A DNA stretch of 44,453 bases from UBA11891 sp049890035 (GCA_049890035.1 JBMHCG010000023.1:1-44453), one strand, 5' to 3'. Shown: positions 25,080-35,059, counted from the stretch's first letter. The notes: generated from the letters alone by a model not told the origin. Numbers and translations: made by a program.

Positions 25080-25937
25080 ATGATCTTATTGAAAGTAAAC
25101 TGGGCACCCAATGAATCTCTAATTGAATTCTTTGGCATGGGCATTCGGGTCTACAGCTTAATGTTTGTCGTAGCTTTTTCCTATGGCTATTACCTCATGA
25201 AAAAGATGTTTGAAAAAGAGGCTATAAAGATTGAATATTTAGACCCTATGTTGCTTTATATGGTATTTTCTACATTGATTGGAGCACGTCTTGGGCATGT
25301 GTTTTTTTATGATTGGGCATACTATCAAAATCATTTGCTTGAAATCTTACTGCCTATACGAGAAGATGATAACGCTTCTCTCCTATTCGGAGCCATTAGC
25401 GGTTACAAATTTATTGGGTATCGCGGTTTGGCTAGCCACGGTGCTGTTATCGGTATATTGAGCGGTATTGCATTGTTTCAACGGCAGTATCCTTTTCGTT
25501 CTTGGATATGGATTCTAGATCGACTCACACTACCCGCTACTATCGGTGGTGCTTTTGTTCGTTTGGGTAATTTTTATAATTCTGAGATCGTAGGAAAATA
25601 TACCAACTCCAGTTTTGGTGTTGTATTTCAAAACAATGGAGAACGACTCCCACGTCATCCCGCACAGCTTTACGAAGCCCTGGGCTATATTGTTTTATTT
25701 TTTCTGCTCCGATGGTTTTACAATCAAAACAAAACCCATAAAGGCTTTTTATTAGGAATTTATTTTACTGGAATCTTCACCATTCGTTTTTTAGTTGAAT
25801 TTGTAAAAGAAAGTCAAGGTGGTTTTGAAAAAATACTTCCTCTTTTGAGTACAGGTCAATGGCTTAGTATACCCCTAATAGTTTTTGGTATTGTTTTGAT
25901 CGTTCGTTCGCAAAACAAGTCTGAAACAACTATTTAA
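25080..25937 (+). CDS. lgt: Prolipoprotein diacylglyceryl transferase
   Basis: A 285-aa inner-membrane enzyme that adds diacylglycerol to the lipobox cysteine of lipoproteins, needed for the lipoproteins seen in this window. It has about seven membrane segments. Signature features are GLASHGAVIGI, GGAFVRLGNFYNSEIVGK and LPRHPAQLYEALGYIVLF. A short insert around residues 95-110 separates the second and third helices. A TACATTTA sequence shortly upstream is a weak -7 match. The next gene starts on the base after its stop codon. Confidence 0.95.
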   Translation: MILLKVNWAPNESLIEFFGMGIRVYSLMFVVAFSYGYYLMKKMFEKEAIKIEYLDPMLLYMVFSTLIGARLGHVFFYDWAYYQNHLLEILLPIREDDNASLLFGAISGYKFIGYRGLASHGAVIGILSGIALFQRQYPFRSWIWILDRLTLPATIGGAFVRLGNFYNSEIVGKYTNSSFGVVFQNNGERLPRHPAQLYEALGYIVLFFLLRWFYNQNKTHKGFLLGIYFTGIFTIRFLVEFVKESQGGFEKILPLLSTGQWLSIPLIVFGIVLIVRSQNKSETTI

Positions 25938-26462
25938 ATGGAGCATTTACAATATCCTATAGGTTCTTTTCAACCGATACAACAGCTGGATGCAAACCAA
26001 CGAACAACTTGTATCGATCGATTGGAAAAATTTCCCGATGAATTGAGAACCTTCACCGAATCATTCACCAATGCTGATTGGAAACGTCCGTACCGTGATA
26101 ATGGGTGGACTGCTGCGCAGCTTATCAACCATCTTGCAGACAGTCACTTGCACAGTTATGCCCGCTTTAAACACGCCCTAACGGAAAACAAACCAACGAT
26201 TAAGGATTACCCTGAATCTCTTTGGGCGCAATTGGAAGATGCTCAATCCATAGCTAGTGTAAAAGGCAGTTTACTTATGATTACAGGTATTCATCTTCGG
26301 TGGGTTGCTTTCCTTAGAAACTGTAAAGCCCCTGATTTTGATCGAACTTTTTATCATCCAGAAACCCAAAGCCATCATTCACTGCACAAGGCCCTGGCTT
26401 ACTACAGTTGGCATTGTGACCACCATTTGGGACACCTTAAAATCATTAAAAATCAGGTATAA
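25938..26462 (+). CDS. YfiT/BstA-like DinB-family bacillithiol transferase
   Basis: A 174-aa four-helix-bundle protein of the DinB/YfiT superfamily. The N-terminus LQYPIGSFQPIQ is typical of the YfiT group. The three metal-binding histidines fit INHLADSHLHSYARF and WHCDHHLGHL. Related Bacillus enzymes (BstA) conjugate bacillithiol to electrophiles such as antibiotics. The presence of bshB1 in this window makes that role plausible, but it is inferred. It starts on the base after the lgt stop codon, so translation is probably coupled. Confidence 0.8.
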   Translation: MEHLQYPIGSFQPIQQLDANQRTTCIDRLEKFPDELRTFTESFTNADWKRPYRDNGWTAAQLINHLADSHLHSYARFKHALTENKPTIKDYPESLWAQLEDAQSIASVKGSLLMITGIHLRWVAFLRNCKAPDFDRTFYHPETQSHHSLHKALAYYSWHCDHHLGHLKIIKNQV

Positions 26463-26463
26463 A

Positions 26464-26490
26464 AAAAACTGCACAACTTGTACAGTTTTT
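26464..26490. terminator. Bidirectional terminator between the YfiT-like gene and yceI
   Basis: AAAAACTGCAC pairs with GTACAGTTTTT around AACTT, with one mismatch. The A and T tracts on either side serve both converging genes. Confidence 0.75.
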
Positions 26491-26514
26491 ACGGTTTCAA
26501 TTGAATCAAGATGC

Positions 26515-27081
26515 CTATTCTCCAAATACCAATTCTGTATCTAAAGTAATTTCATCTAAAATCAACTTATCACCCAAGTTTTCAAAAAAGCTACCAGATC
26601 CAAATCGCACGTCATATTTAGCCCGATCAAATGTAAGTGAAGCCTTCCAGTTCCCATTATTGGAAACTAATTTGAAACGCGCAGGATGTGTAATCCCCTT
26701 GATTGTCAATTGGGCATCAACATCAAAAGCACCATTTTCTGCTGCCTTGGCACCTGTTATTCTTAAATTAGCAGTAGGATGACTGGCTACGGAGAAGAAG
26801 TCATCAGACATCAAATGACCTATTAGTTTTTTGCCGTAGTCCTCAGACAAATCGGTACAGACCATTGAGGTCATATCCACTACAAATTCTCCTCCACTAG
26901 GAATCCCATCTGTAAATTGGATAGCACCTGATTGAAATTGTAGGGTACCGCTGTGGCTGTCACCGGTAATCTTAGCTCCTGACCATGTAACACCACTTTT
27001 ACTGGTGTCCATGTTGTAGTTTTGAGCCATAACAAAGTTTGCTGTCAACAGCAACGATAAAAAAGCTGTAATTCTCATCAT
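26515..27081 (-). CDS. YceI-family periplasmic protein
   Basis: A 188-aa protein with signal peptide (MMRITAFLSLLLTANFVMAQ) and the YceI lipocalin-like beta-barrel. Family features are SGVTWSGAKITG..SGTLQFQSGAIQF, the IGHLMSDDFFSVASHPTANLRITG core and LTIKGITHPARF. Such proteins bind long hydrophobic molecules such as polyprenoids in the periplasm. The ligand here is unknown. It converges with the YfiT-like gene and lies downstream of secDF, separated by a terminator. Confidence 0.88.
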   Translation of the reverse strand: MMRITAFLSLLLTANFVMAQNYNMDTSKSGVTWSGAKITGDSHSGTLQFQSGAIQFTDGIPSGGEFVVDMTSMVCTDLSEDYGKKLIGHLMSDDFFSVASHPTANLRITGAKAAENGAFDVDAQLTIKGITHPARFKLVSNNGNWKASLTFDRAKYDVRFGSGSFFENLGDKLILDEITLDTELVFGE

Positions 27082-27152
27082 GAATTTTTTTAAATTGTAT
27101 TAACAATAATTGTATGTACAAATATAAAAGAAATTCTTTGTTTTTAAACGAC

Positions 27153-27175
27153 AAAAGCGGCCATTGGCCGCTTTT
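27153..27175 (-). terminator. Intrinsic terminator of secDF
   Basis: AAAAGCGGCC pairs perfectly with GGCCGCTTTT around ATT. On the minus strand it follows secDF by about 20 bases and runs into a TTTT tract. Confidence 0.85.
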
Positions 27176-27196
27176 AGTTATTAACAACGAGTGGGG

Positions 27197-30142
27197 TTAC
27201 TCTTGCTCTTTCCCCTTTTGTGTATCAAACATTACTGGCGTCGCAATAAATACGGAAGAATAGGTTCCTACTAAAACTCCAACGATAAGGGCAAACATGA
27301 AACCACGAATGGATTCTCCCCCAAAGATGAAGATAGCCAGTAAAACAATCAAGGTTGTTAAGGAAGTATTCAATGTTCGACTCAATGTACTATTCAAAGC
27401 AGAATCAACCGTAGTTCCCAAATTCCATTTGGGGTGGTCGTTCGTGTATTCACGAATACGGTCAAAAACTACCACTGTATCGTTAAGTGAATAACCAATC
27501 ACAGTCAAAATAGCTGCAATGAACGCTTGGTTGATTTCCATATTGAAGGGCATAAACTGATAGGTTAATGAAAAAACACCTAAAACAATTATAACATCGT
27601 GGAAGACAGCCGCTACAGCCCCTAGAGAAAATTGCCATTTTCGGAAACGTAATAAGATGTAGAGGAATACAACAATGAGTGAACCAATCACAGCCAAATA
27701 GGAGTTGTTCTTAATGTCATCGGCAATTGTAGGTCCAACTTTAATGGATGACATAATACCGATAGATTTTTCATCAGAACCACTAATAAAGGCATCATAT
27801 GTGATCCCGTCGGGTAAATAACCGCCTAGGGATTCAAAAAGTTTTTCTTGTATTTCATTATCTACGGCCAAGCCCTCAACATCTACTTTATATTTTGTAG
27901 TAATTTTTAACTGATTGGCTTCTCCAAAGGTCTTAACTTCTGCACTACCAAAGGCATCGGTTAAAACAGCTTCGATTTCCGAAGGACTCACAGGATTTTC
28001 AAAACGGACTGTATACGAGCGGCCCCCTACAAAATCAACTCCTTGATTGAGGCCGATAGTAAACAAAGAGCCCAAGCTGATTACCAGTAGTGTGGCTGAA
28101 ATGACGTAAGCAATCTTACGTTTTCCCAAAAACACCCAACTAATGTTGGCAAGTAATCCATTTGTCGCAGCAGTTGCGAAAGATACTTTTTTACCTTTCT
28201 CGTTACGATCGTCGACAAATATTCGGGTAATGAAAATAGCAGTGAATAAAGAGGTAGCAATACCTATCAATAAAGTGGTGGCAAAACCTTTTATAGGACC
28301 GGTACCAAAAACAAAGAGTATTAAGGCTGTTAGGCCGGTCGTAATATTGGCATCCAAAATGGAGGACAAGGCACTATTAAAACCATCCGCAACAGCTTTA
28401 CGGATCCCTTTCCCTCTTCGAAGTTCCTCTCGTACACGTTCAAAAATAAGAACATTGGCATCAACGGAAATACCAATTGTCAGAACAATTCCCGCTATAC
28501 CAGGAAGGGTCAAAACAGCTCCTAAACCAGCCAAGACACCAAAAATTAATAAGATATTAAAAGTTAAAGCAATATCCGCAAAGATTCCTGCAGATCCGTA
28601 GTAAAACACCATCCAGACCAACACCAAAACAAGTGCTATCAAAAAAGAATAAATACCACTTTCAATCGCTTCTTGCCCTAAAGAGGGACCGACAATTTCG
28701 GATTGTATAATGTCTGCAGAAGCAGGTAATTTACCCGCACGCAGTACATTGGCCAAATCAATTGCTTCATTAAGACTAAAATCCCCTGTGATTTCAGAAC
28801 GTCCTCCTGATATAGCACCACCGGGTACGCCAGGTGCAGAGTAGACAACATCGTCTAGCACAATGGCTATGTTAGTTGCTTCTTTGAAAGCCTTCCCCGT
28901 TAAATTTTCCCATATACGCGCCCCAGTAGCATTCATTTGCATTGAAACAGCGGGTTTTCCAACAGCATCATAGGTTTGCATGGCATCTACTACAACACCT
29001 CCACTAAGAGGCGGTTCTCCATTTCGATTGGAACGTAAAGCATACAACTCCGTTACTTCCCCATTCGCCGAAGCTTTGCCCCAGGCAAACTTTACATAAC
29101 GAAATGCTGGGGGTAATAATTTTCTTACCTCAGGTTGATCCAAATACGCTGCGATGCGTTCCTGATCTTTTTTTGCGAATTGAGCCAATACGGGACCCCC
29201 TTGAAAGCCATATCCTACGATGCGGTCTAGAATGGGATTGGGCAGGGCCAAATCCGTTGAATCTTGGGCAACTACATCTGCCAACAAATCATCAATAGCG
29301 TCTTCTTGTTTGTCTTCCTTGGGTTGTTCTTTTTTTAATTCTTCTTTGAGCAATTCATTGGCCTGTGACAAAAAACCGATTAATTGATCGTTTTTGAAAG
29401 TTTCCCAAAATTCCAATTGTGCAGTGCTTTGAAGAAGATTTTGAACACGCTCAACATCTTTGGCTCCCGGTAATTCAACTAAGATTCGACCTGATGTACC
29501 CAAACGTTGAATATTGGGCTGGGTAACTCCAAATTTGTCAATTCGTTTTCGTAGTACCTCAAAGGCTGAGATGATGGATTCATCAACCTTACGACGAATG
29601 ACCGGTTTCACCTGATCGTCTGTCATATCAAAGTTTATCTCATCACTGAGAGTGCGGTTGGCAAAAAGATTGGTTTCTGCCAATTTATCACTTTCTCCTT
29701 TTACTTCTTCAAAGGCTGTGAAGAAGGATTCGACGTATGGCTCATCAGTACTTTTTTGAAGCTGATCGGCTCGATCCAATGCCTGATTGAAAACAGGATT
29801 TTTAGAATTCTCCGCTAAGCCCTTTAGGATATCGCGGACCGATATCTGAAGAATCACATTGATACCTCCTTTCAAATCAAGTCCTTTGTTCAGTTCTTTC
29901 CCTTTGGCATCGTTGTAGGACGTAAAGCCATAGAGCGGGAGATTCCCGATTGAGTCTAAATAATTGACCGCTGCTCTGTCGCGAAGGGTCAAATATTCGT
30001 CTGAATCGTTAGAAATAGTTTGAATGGCAAACTGGTTGGCTTTTTCTTCTTGCTGACTGGCAATAAATGTGAAAGAAAGCTGATACAAACTTACCAGTCC
30101 AAAAAGTATTCCAAATACTCGTATGAGTGAATTATTCTGCAT
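27197..30142 (-). CDS. secDF: Protein translocase subunit SecDF (fused)
   Basis: A 981-aa fusion of SecD and SecF, the proton-driven accessory of the Sec translocon that helps pull proteins into the periplasm. The SecD half has an N-terminal membrane helix, a large periplasmic domain with DLKGGINVILQI and TNIAIVLDDVVYSAP, and a five-helix block ending in GISVDANVLIFERVREELRRGKGIRKAV. The SecF half begins near residue 660, has FVGGRSYTVRF and repeats the helix block (SLNDTVVVFDRIREY). The fused form is usual in Bacteroidota. It has its own promoter at 30174-30204. Confidence 0.96.
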   Translation of the reverse strand: MQNNSLIRVFGILFGLVSLYQLSFTFIASQQEEKANQFAIQTISNDSDEYLTLRDRAAVNYLDSIGNLPLYGFTSYNDAKGKELNKGLDLKGGINVILQISVRDILKGLAENSKNPVFNQALDRADQLQKSTDEPYVESFFTAFEEVKGESDKLAETNLFANRTLSDEINFDMTDDQVKPVIRRKVDESIISAFEVLRKRIDKFGVTQPNIQRLGTSGRILVELPGAKDVERVQNLLQSTAQLEFWETFKNDQLIGFLSQANELLKEELKKEQPKEDKQEDAIDDLLADVVAQDSTDLALPNPILDRIVGYGFQGGPVLAQFAKKDQERIAAYLDQPEVRKLLPPAFRYVKFAWGKASANGEVTELYALRSNRNGEPPLSGGVVVDAMQTYDAVGKPAVSMQMNATGARIWENLTGKAFKEATNIAIVLDDVVYSAPGVPGGAISGGRSEITGDFSLNEAIDLANVLRAGKLPASADIIQSEIVGPSLGQEAIESGIYSFLIALVLVLVWMVFYYGSAGIFADIALTFNILLIFGVLAGLGAVLTLPGIAGIVLTIGISVDANVLIFERVREELRRGKGIRKAVADGFNSALSSILDANITTGLTALILFVFGTGPIKGFATTLLIGIATSLFTAIFITRIFVDDRNEKGKKVSFATAATNGLLANISWVFLGKRKIAYVISATLLVISLGSLFTIGLNQGVDFVGGRSYTVRFENPVSPSEIEAVLTDAFGSAEVKTFGEANQLKITTKYKVDVEGLAVDNEIQEKLFESLGGYLPDGITYDAFISGSDEKSIGIMSSIKVGPTIADDIKNNSYLAVIGSLIVVFLYILLRFRKWQFSLGAVAAVFHDVIIVLGVFSLTYQFMPFNMEINQAFIAAILTVIGYSLNDTVVVFDRIREYTNDHPKWNLGTTVDSALNSTLSRTLNTSLTTLIVLLAIFIFGGESIRGFMFALIVGVLVGTYSSVFIATPVMFDTQKGKEQE

Positions 30143-30173
30143 TATACGTAAATTAAAGCCTTAATAAAGCGAG

Positions 30174-30204
30174 CAAATATAAGTTTTACCCAATGATTTA
30201 ACAA
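30174..30204 (-). promoter_or_regulatory. Promoter of secDF
   Basis: On the minus strand, TTG (30204-30202), 20 bases, then TATATTTG (30181-30174). This is a full Bacteroidota consensus; transcription would begin near 30168, about 25 bases before the ATG. Confidence 0.75.
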
Positions 30205-30230
30205 AAACAAAATCGATATTACCTCCTATG

Positions 30231-31166
30231 CTATGAGAGGATATCGGTAAGGGCTTCATTCATTGTCCGAACGGCTGAAGCACTTTTCGAAAACTGTTCT
30301 TTTTCAGTAGCATTCAATTGAACATCTACAATGGAAAGGATCCCTTCTTTTCCAATGATGCAGGGTACCCCAATGCAAATATCGGATGCGTCATATTCCC
30401 CTTCTAATAAGACCGAACAGGGGATCATGCGTTTTTGATCATGTAAAATGCTGGCTACAAGATAGGAAACGGAGGCACCTGGAGCGTACCATGCGGAAGT
30501 TCCGAGGAGTTTTGTTAACGTTGCACCACCTACCATTGTGTCAGCAGCTACTTTATCCAACTCCTGAGCGTTTAGAAACTGACTGACTGGAGTACCATTA
30601 TAGCTGGCTAGACGTGTTAATGGAATCATGGTCGTATCACCATGACCCCCAATGACCATTCCTTGAATGTCGTTTGCAGGCTTGTCCAGTGCCAATGACA
30701 AATACGTTTTGAAACGAGAGCTGTCCAATGCTCCCCCCATTCCAATCACCCTGTTTTTAGGTAAACCGGTTGCTTTTAGTGCCAAATAAGTCATTGTGTC
30801 CATGGGATTGGAAACAACTACCAGGATGGCTTCGGGAGAATGTTCCAAAAGATTGGTAGCTACGGTTTGAACGATACCCGCATTAATCCCTATTAATTCC
30901 TCACGAGTCATTCCTGGTTTGCGGGGTACACCCGAGGTGATGACTACAACATCACTATTTGCTGTGGCGGCATACGCATTCGTCACACCGACCAATTTGG
31001 TATTAAAACCCAAAGTGGTCGCCGTTTGGTACAAATCCAGCGCTTTCCCTTCGGCAAATCCCTCTTTGATATCGAGTAAAACAACTTCACTTGCAATTCC
31101 TTTTATTGCAATGTATTCCGCACAAGAGGCACCAACATTTCCTGCACCAACAATTGTTACTTTCAT
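30231..31166 (-). CDS. mdh: Malate dehydrogenase (LDH-like type)
   Basis: A 311-aa NAD-dependent TCA-cycle enzyme. The Rossmann motif VGAGNVGASCAEYIA is at the N-terminus. The substrate arginines lie in SGVPRKPGMTREEL, the NAD/substrate Asn in VVSNPMDTMTYLALKATG, and the catalytic His in VIGGHGDTTMIPL. The GMTR loop and overall form place it with the LDH-like malate dehydrogenases rather than lactate dehydrogenases. It lies downstream of gyrB on the same strand with 150 bases between. Confidence 0.93.
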   Translation of the reverse strand: MKVTIVGAGNVGASCAEYIAIKGIASEVVLLDIKEGFAEGKALDLYQTATTLGFNTKLVGVTNAYAATANSDVVVITSGVPRKPGMTREELIGINAGIVQTVATNLLEHSPEAILVVVSNPMDTMTYLALKATGLPKNRVIGMGGALDSSRFKTYLSLALDKPANDIQGMVIGGHGDTTMIPLTRLASYNGTPVSQFLNAQELDKVAADTMVGGATLTKLLGTSAWYAPGASVSYLVASILHDQKRMIPCSVLLEGEYDASDICIGVPCIIGKEGILSIVDVQLNATEKEQFSKSASAVRTMNEALTDILS

Positions 31167-31270
31167 AATTTTAAGTTTAAGGGCTCTTTCAAATCAGCCT
31201 AAAAAATATTAAAGAATTTTTATCAGCCATCCGAAGTCACCGGTTCTATTTGGTTATTTGATAGTTTTTG

Positions 31271-31278
31271 CAAAGGTA
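31271..31278 (-). promoter_or_regulatory. Candidate -7 element (TACCTTTG) for mdh
   Basis: A perfect TAnnTTTG match on the minus strand in the gyrB-mdh gap, giving a leader of about 100 bases. No TTG at the standard distance was found. Confidence 0.4.
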
Positions 31279-31315
31279 GCAAAAGGGTTATGAATTTTAG
31301 TTAGTGAAGCAAGAG

Positions 31316-33256
31316 TTAGGCATCAATGTTGGCGTAGATAGCATTTTTTTCAATGAATTCACGTCTTGGAGGTACTTCATCTCCCATCAACATTGAAAAA
31401 ATACGATCGGCTTCCCCTCCATTGTCTATAGTCACACGCCGCAAGGTACGCGTATCGGGATTCATTGTAGTTTCCCAAAGCTGTTCTGCATTCATTTCAC
31501 CCAATCCCTTGTATCGCTGGACACTAGAACCACTCCCAAATTCTTGGAGTAATCGGTCCCGCTGGTCGTCATTCCAGGCATAATTTTTCTTGGCTCCTTT
31601 TTTCACTAAGTACAGCGGTGGCGTAGCAATATATACATAACCTGATTCAATCAGTTCTTTCATATAACGGAAGAGGAAGGTTAAAATCAGTGTTGAAATG
31701 TGACTGCCGTCCACATCAGCATCACACATAATGACAATTTTGTGGTAGCGCAGTTTTTCTAGGTTCAGTGCTTTACTATCTTCTTCCGTGCCAATAGTAA
31801 CTCCCAATGCCGTGTAAATATTACGAATCTCTTCATTTTCAAATACTTTGTGCTGCATGGCTTTTTCCACATTGAGGATTTTCCCACGGAGGGGTAAAAT
31901 AGCCTGAAAATTCCGATCCCGTCCTTGTTTGGCTGTTCCTCCAGCGGAGTCCCCCTCCACCAAAAAGACTTCACAAGCCATGGGGTCTTGTTCAGAACAA
32001 TCAGATAATTTACCAGGCAGTCCACCGCCGCTCATGACAGTCTTACGCTGAACCATTTCACGCGCTTTACGAGCTGCATGTCGGGCTTGTGCTGCTAATA
32101 TGACCTTTTGTACGATTGTTTTCGCATCGTTTGGATTTTCTTCTAAGTAATTCTCCAGCATTTCAGAAACAGCCTGAGAGACAGCTGAAGTAACCTCACG
32201 ATTACCCAATTTCGTTTTTGTCTGTCCTTCGAATTGAGGCTCTGATACCTTTACAGAAACAATTGCTGTCAAGCCTTCCCGAAAGTCATCGCCAGAGATA
32301 TCAAATTTCAGTTTGTCTAGTAGTCCTGAACTATCCGCATATTTTTTAAGTGTGGTTGTCAAGCCACGGCGGAATCCCGATAAATGTGTACCTCCTTCAT
32401 GGGTATTAATATTGTTGACATAGGAGTGTAAATTTTCAGAGAAAGAGGTATTGTAAACCATTGCAACTTCTACTGGAATACCATTTTTCTCCCCTTCCAT
32501 ACTGATAACTTCGGCAATAATAGATTCTCGAGTTTCATCCAAAAAACCTATGAATTCTTTGAGTCCTTCCCGTGAAAAGAAGGTGTCTTGTACGTCGTTA
32601 CCCTCGGCATCTTTGTGTCTTTTGTCTGTGATGGTGATGGTGATTCCCTTGTTGAGATAGGCCAATTCGCGCATTCGAAGTGCAAGCGTCTCATAATTAT
32701 ATTCCAAGGTTTGTTGGAAGATCTGTGGATCGGGTTTAAAAGTAACTACAGTACCTGTCTGATTCGAGTTACCGACTGTAGCTACCGGCGCCAAAGACTT
32801 GCCCCGTTCGTATGATTGTTCCCAAATTTTACCCTCTCTAAATACACGAGCCGTTAAGGATTCGGAAAGCGCGTTGACACAAGACACACCCACTCCATGC
32901 AGTCCCCCGGATACCTTGTAGGAATCTTTATCAAATTTTCCTCCCGCCCCAATTTTAGTCATCACTACTTCAAGAGCCGAAATTCCTTCTTTTTTATGAA
33001 TCCCCACTGGGATACCACGTCCATTATCTTCGGTAGTGATAGAATTGTCTTCATTGATCGTGACACTGATTGTATCACAGTGTCCCGCCAGTGCTTCATC
33101 AATGGAGTTATCTACGACTTCATACACCAAGTGATGCAATCCCCTTGTACCGACATCTCCAATGTACATAGAGGGGCGCATACGCACATGTTCCATTCCT
33201 TCGAGGGCCTGAATGCTGTCCGCAGAATATTGGGGCTTTTGGTTTTCTTCGCTCAT
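31316..33256 (-). CDS. gyrB: DNA gyrase subunit B
   Basis: A 646-aa ATPase subunit of gyrase, which introduces negative supercoils. The GHKL ATP site is visible (YEVVDNSIDEALAGHCD, EDNGRGIPVG, GLHGVGVSCVNALS), with the transducer domain in the middle. The TOPRIM domain has EVFLVEGDSAGGTAKQGRDR and CDADVDGSHI; the C-terminal RYKGLGEMNAEQLWETTM is present. The short form without the proteobacterial insert is normal here. A TATCTTTG -7 element lies upstream. Confidence 0.96.
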   Translation of the reverse strand: MSEENQKPQYSADSIQALEGMEHVRMRPSMYIGDVGTRGLHHLVYEVVDNSIDEALAGHCDTISVTINEDNSITTEDNGRGIPVGIHKKEGISALEVVMTKIGAGGKFDKDSYKVSGGLHGVGVSCVNALSESLTARVFREGKIWEQSYERGKSLAPVATVGNSNQTGTVVTFKPDPQIFQQTLEYNYETLALRMRELAYLNKGITITITDKRHKDAEGNDVQDTFFSREGLKEFIGFLDETRESIIAEVISMEGEKNGIPVEVAMVYNTSFSENLHSYVNNINTHEGGTHLSGFRRGLTTTLKKYADSSGLLDKLKFDISGDDFREGLTAIVSVKVSEPQFEGQTKTKLGNREVTSAVSQAVSEMLENYLEENPNDAKTIVQKVILAAQARHAARKAREMVQRKTVMSGGGLPGKLSDCSEQDPMACEVFLVEGDSAGGTAKQGRDRNFQAILPLRGKILNVEKAMQHKVFENEEIRNIYTALGVTIGTEEDSKALNLEKLRYHKIVIMCDADVDGSHISTLILTFLFRYMKELIESGYVYIATPPLYLVKKGAKKNYAWNDDQRDRLLQEFGSGSSVQRYKGLGEMNAEQLWETTMNPDTRTLRRVTIDNGGEADRIFSMLMGDEVPPRREFIEKNAIYANIDA

Positions 33257-33292
33257 GTAATTTAAAATAAATGTTCAAATTTGATTGCCTCT

Positions 33293-33300
33293 CAAAGATA
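33293..33300 (-). promoter_or_regulatory. Candidate -7 element (TATCTTTG) for gyrB
   Basis: A perfect TAnnTTTG octamer on the minus strand, 37 bases before the gyrB ATG and directly after the asnB terminator. Confidence 0.5.
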
Positions 33301-33302
33301 CG

Positions 33303-33328
33303 AAAAAGCCACCCCTTGTATGGGTGGC
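33303..33328 (-). terminator. Intrinsic terminator of asnB
   Basis: GCCACCC (33308-33314) pairs with GGGTGGC (33322-33328). On the minus strand it is followed by TTTTT. It lies about 64 bases past the asnB stop. Confidence 0.8.
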
Positions 33329-33391
33329 TACCCCTTTGCATCAAAGGGATTTATTAACATTCTGCCGTTGAAAAGCTAGTGTTTTTTTAGC

Positions 33392-35059
33392 CTATTTGTA
33401 GGCATCTTCATGAACTTTGGCAACCGCTCTTCCACTGGGATCATTTTGATTTTTAAATGCTTCATCCCATTCCAGTGCAACAGGGGTGCTACAGGCAACG
33501 GAAGGCACAGAAGGAACGCTCAATGCAGCAGCGTCACTGGAAAAGTGTCCCTCAAAAATACTGCGATAATAAAACTCCTCTTTATTTTGTGGGGTTTGAA
33601 CTGGAAAACGATACTGTGCATTTTCCATTTGCTCATCAGTTATTTTTTCTTCTACCAATGCTTTAAGAGTATCGATCCACGAGTAGCCCACCCCGTCTGA
33701 AAATTGTTCTTTTTGACGCCAGGCAATGCTTTCAGGCAAATACGATTCAAATGCCTTTCGCACCACCCATTTTTCCATACGTTCTTCCGTAATCATTTTA
33801 TCTTCTGGGTTGAGTCGCATGGCTACATCAATAAACTCTTTGTCAAGAAAGGGAACCCTTCCTTCAATTCCCCATGCGGCTAATGATTTATTGGCCCGCA
33901 AACAATCATACTGGTGCAATTTTTCCAATTTGCGTACGGTCTCTTCATGAAAATCTCGCGCAGTGGGTGCTTTGTGAAAATATAAATATCCTCCAAATAG
34001 TTCGTCTGCACCCTCGCCACTCAGCACCATTTTGATCCCCAATGATTTGATTGCCCGTGCCATCAAAAACATGGGTGTGGAAGCGCGAATGGTTGTAATA
34101 TCATACGTTTCGAGGTGATAAATAACATCTTTAATAGCATCCAAACCTTCCTGTATCGTGAATTTGATTTCATGGTGAACCGTACCTATATGGTCTGCCA
34201 CTTTTTTTGCTGCTTCCAAATCTGGTGATCCTTCTAACCCAACAGAAAATGAATGCAATTGAGGCCACCATGCAGCTTGCGTATTGCCAGTTTCTATTCG
34301 CTTTGCGGCGAATTTTTTTGCCAGGGCAGAAGTAATCGATGAATCTAGCCCTCCAGACAATAAGACACCATAGGGTACGTCACTCATCAACTGCCGCTGT
34401 ACGGCATCAGAAAGCGCATCGTGTAATTCTTCTATAGAAGTCGTATTGCTTTTTACGGTTTCATAGGAAGTCCAATCTCTTTGATACCAACGAACAGGTT
34501 TGTCGGAACCGCTTTCGAGATAATGGCCGGGGGGGAAAAGCTCTATTTTAGTACATATTCCTTCAAGTGATTTTAACTCAGATGCCACGTAAAAGGTCCC
34601 GTCAACATCCCATCCCATGTACAATGGGATGATACCCATATGATCGCGTGCAATGAAATAACTATCTTTTTCTGTATCGTAAATTGCAAAAGCAAAGATA
34701 CCATTCAAATCATCAACAAAATCTTTGCCTTTCTTTTCATAGAGGGCAAGCAGTACTTCACAATCGGATTGGGTACTAAAGGAATAATTTCCTTCAAATT
34801 GTTTTCGTAGCTCTCGATGGTTGTAAATCTCACCATTGGCAGCTAAAACAATTGTTTTACTGGGGTTGAATAAGGGTTGTTTCCCAGAGGTAGGGTCTAC
34901 GATAGCCAGACGTTCGTGTGCTAAAATAGCATTTGGGTGATCGGATATACCGCTCCAATCGGGTCCTCTGTGCCGAACCCGTTTCGACATTTGCAACATT
35001 TGAGGTCGCAACTGAGCAACATCTTTTTTTAAATCAAAGGCACAAACTATACCACACAT
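33392..35059 (-). CDS. asnB: Asparagine synthetase B (glutamine-hydrolysing)
   Basis: A 555-aa cytoplasmic enzyme that makes asparagine from aspartate, ATP and glutamine. The N-terminal glutaminase domain has the nucleophile Cys2 in MCGIV, plus RHRGPD and LAANGEIYNHRELR. The synthetase domain has the ATP motif GVLLSGGLDSSITSALA and the LSGEGADELFGGYLYF stretch. Length matches AsnB of the purF-type family. An AT-rich leader with a TAATTTTG element precedes it. Confidence 0.96.
   Translation of the reverse strand: MCGIVCAFDLKKDVAQLRPQMLQMSKRVRHRGPDWSGISDHPNAILAHERLAIVDPTSGKQPLFNPSKTIVLAANGEIYNHRELRKQFEGNYSFSTQSDCEVLLALYEKKGKDFVDDLNGIFAFAIYDTEKDSYFIARDHMGIIPLYMGWDVDGTFYVASELKSLEGICTKIELFPPGHYLESGSDKPVRWYQRDWTSYETVKSNTTSIEELHDALSDAVQRQLMSDVPYGVLLSGGLDSSITSALAKKFAAKRIETGNTQAAWWPQLHSFSVGLEGSPDLEAAKKVADHIGTVHHEIKFTIQEGLDAIKDVIYHLETYDITTIRASTPMFLMARAIKSLGIKMVLSGEGADELFGGYLYFHKAPTARDFHEETVRKLEKLHQYDCLRANKSLAAWGIEGRVPFLDKEFIDVAMRLNPEDKMITEERMEKWVVRKAFESYLPESIAWRQKEQFSDGVGYSWIDTLKALVEEKITDEQMENAQYRFPVQTPQNKEEFYYRSIFEGHFSSDAAALSVPSVPSVACSTPVALEWDEAFKNQNDPSGRAVAKVHEDAYK

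Noticed and set aside
28143..28601. Open frame antisense to secDF (152 codons)
   Set aside because: Shadow of the secDF reading frame; composition (Ser, Lys, Ile, Val rich) is what the complement of a membrane protein gives.
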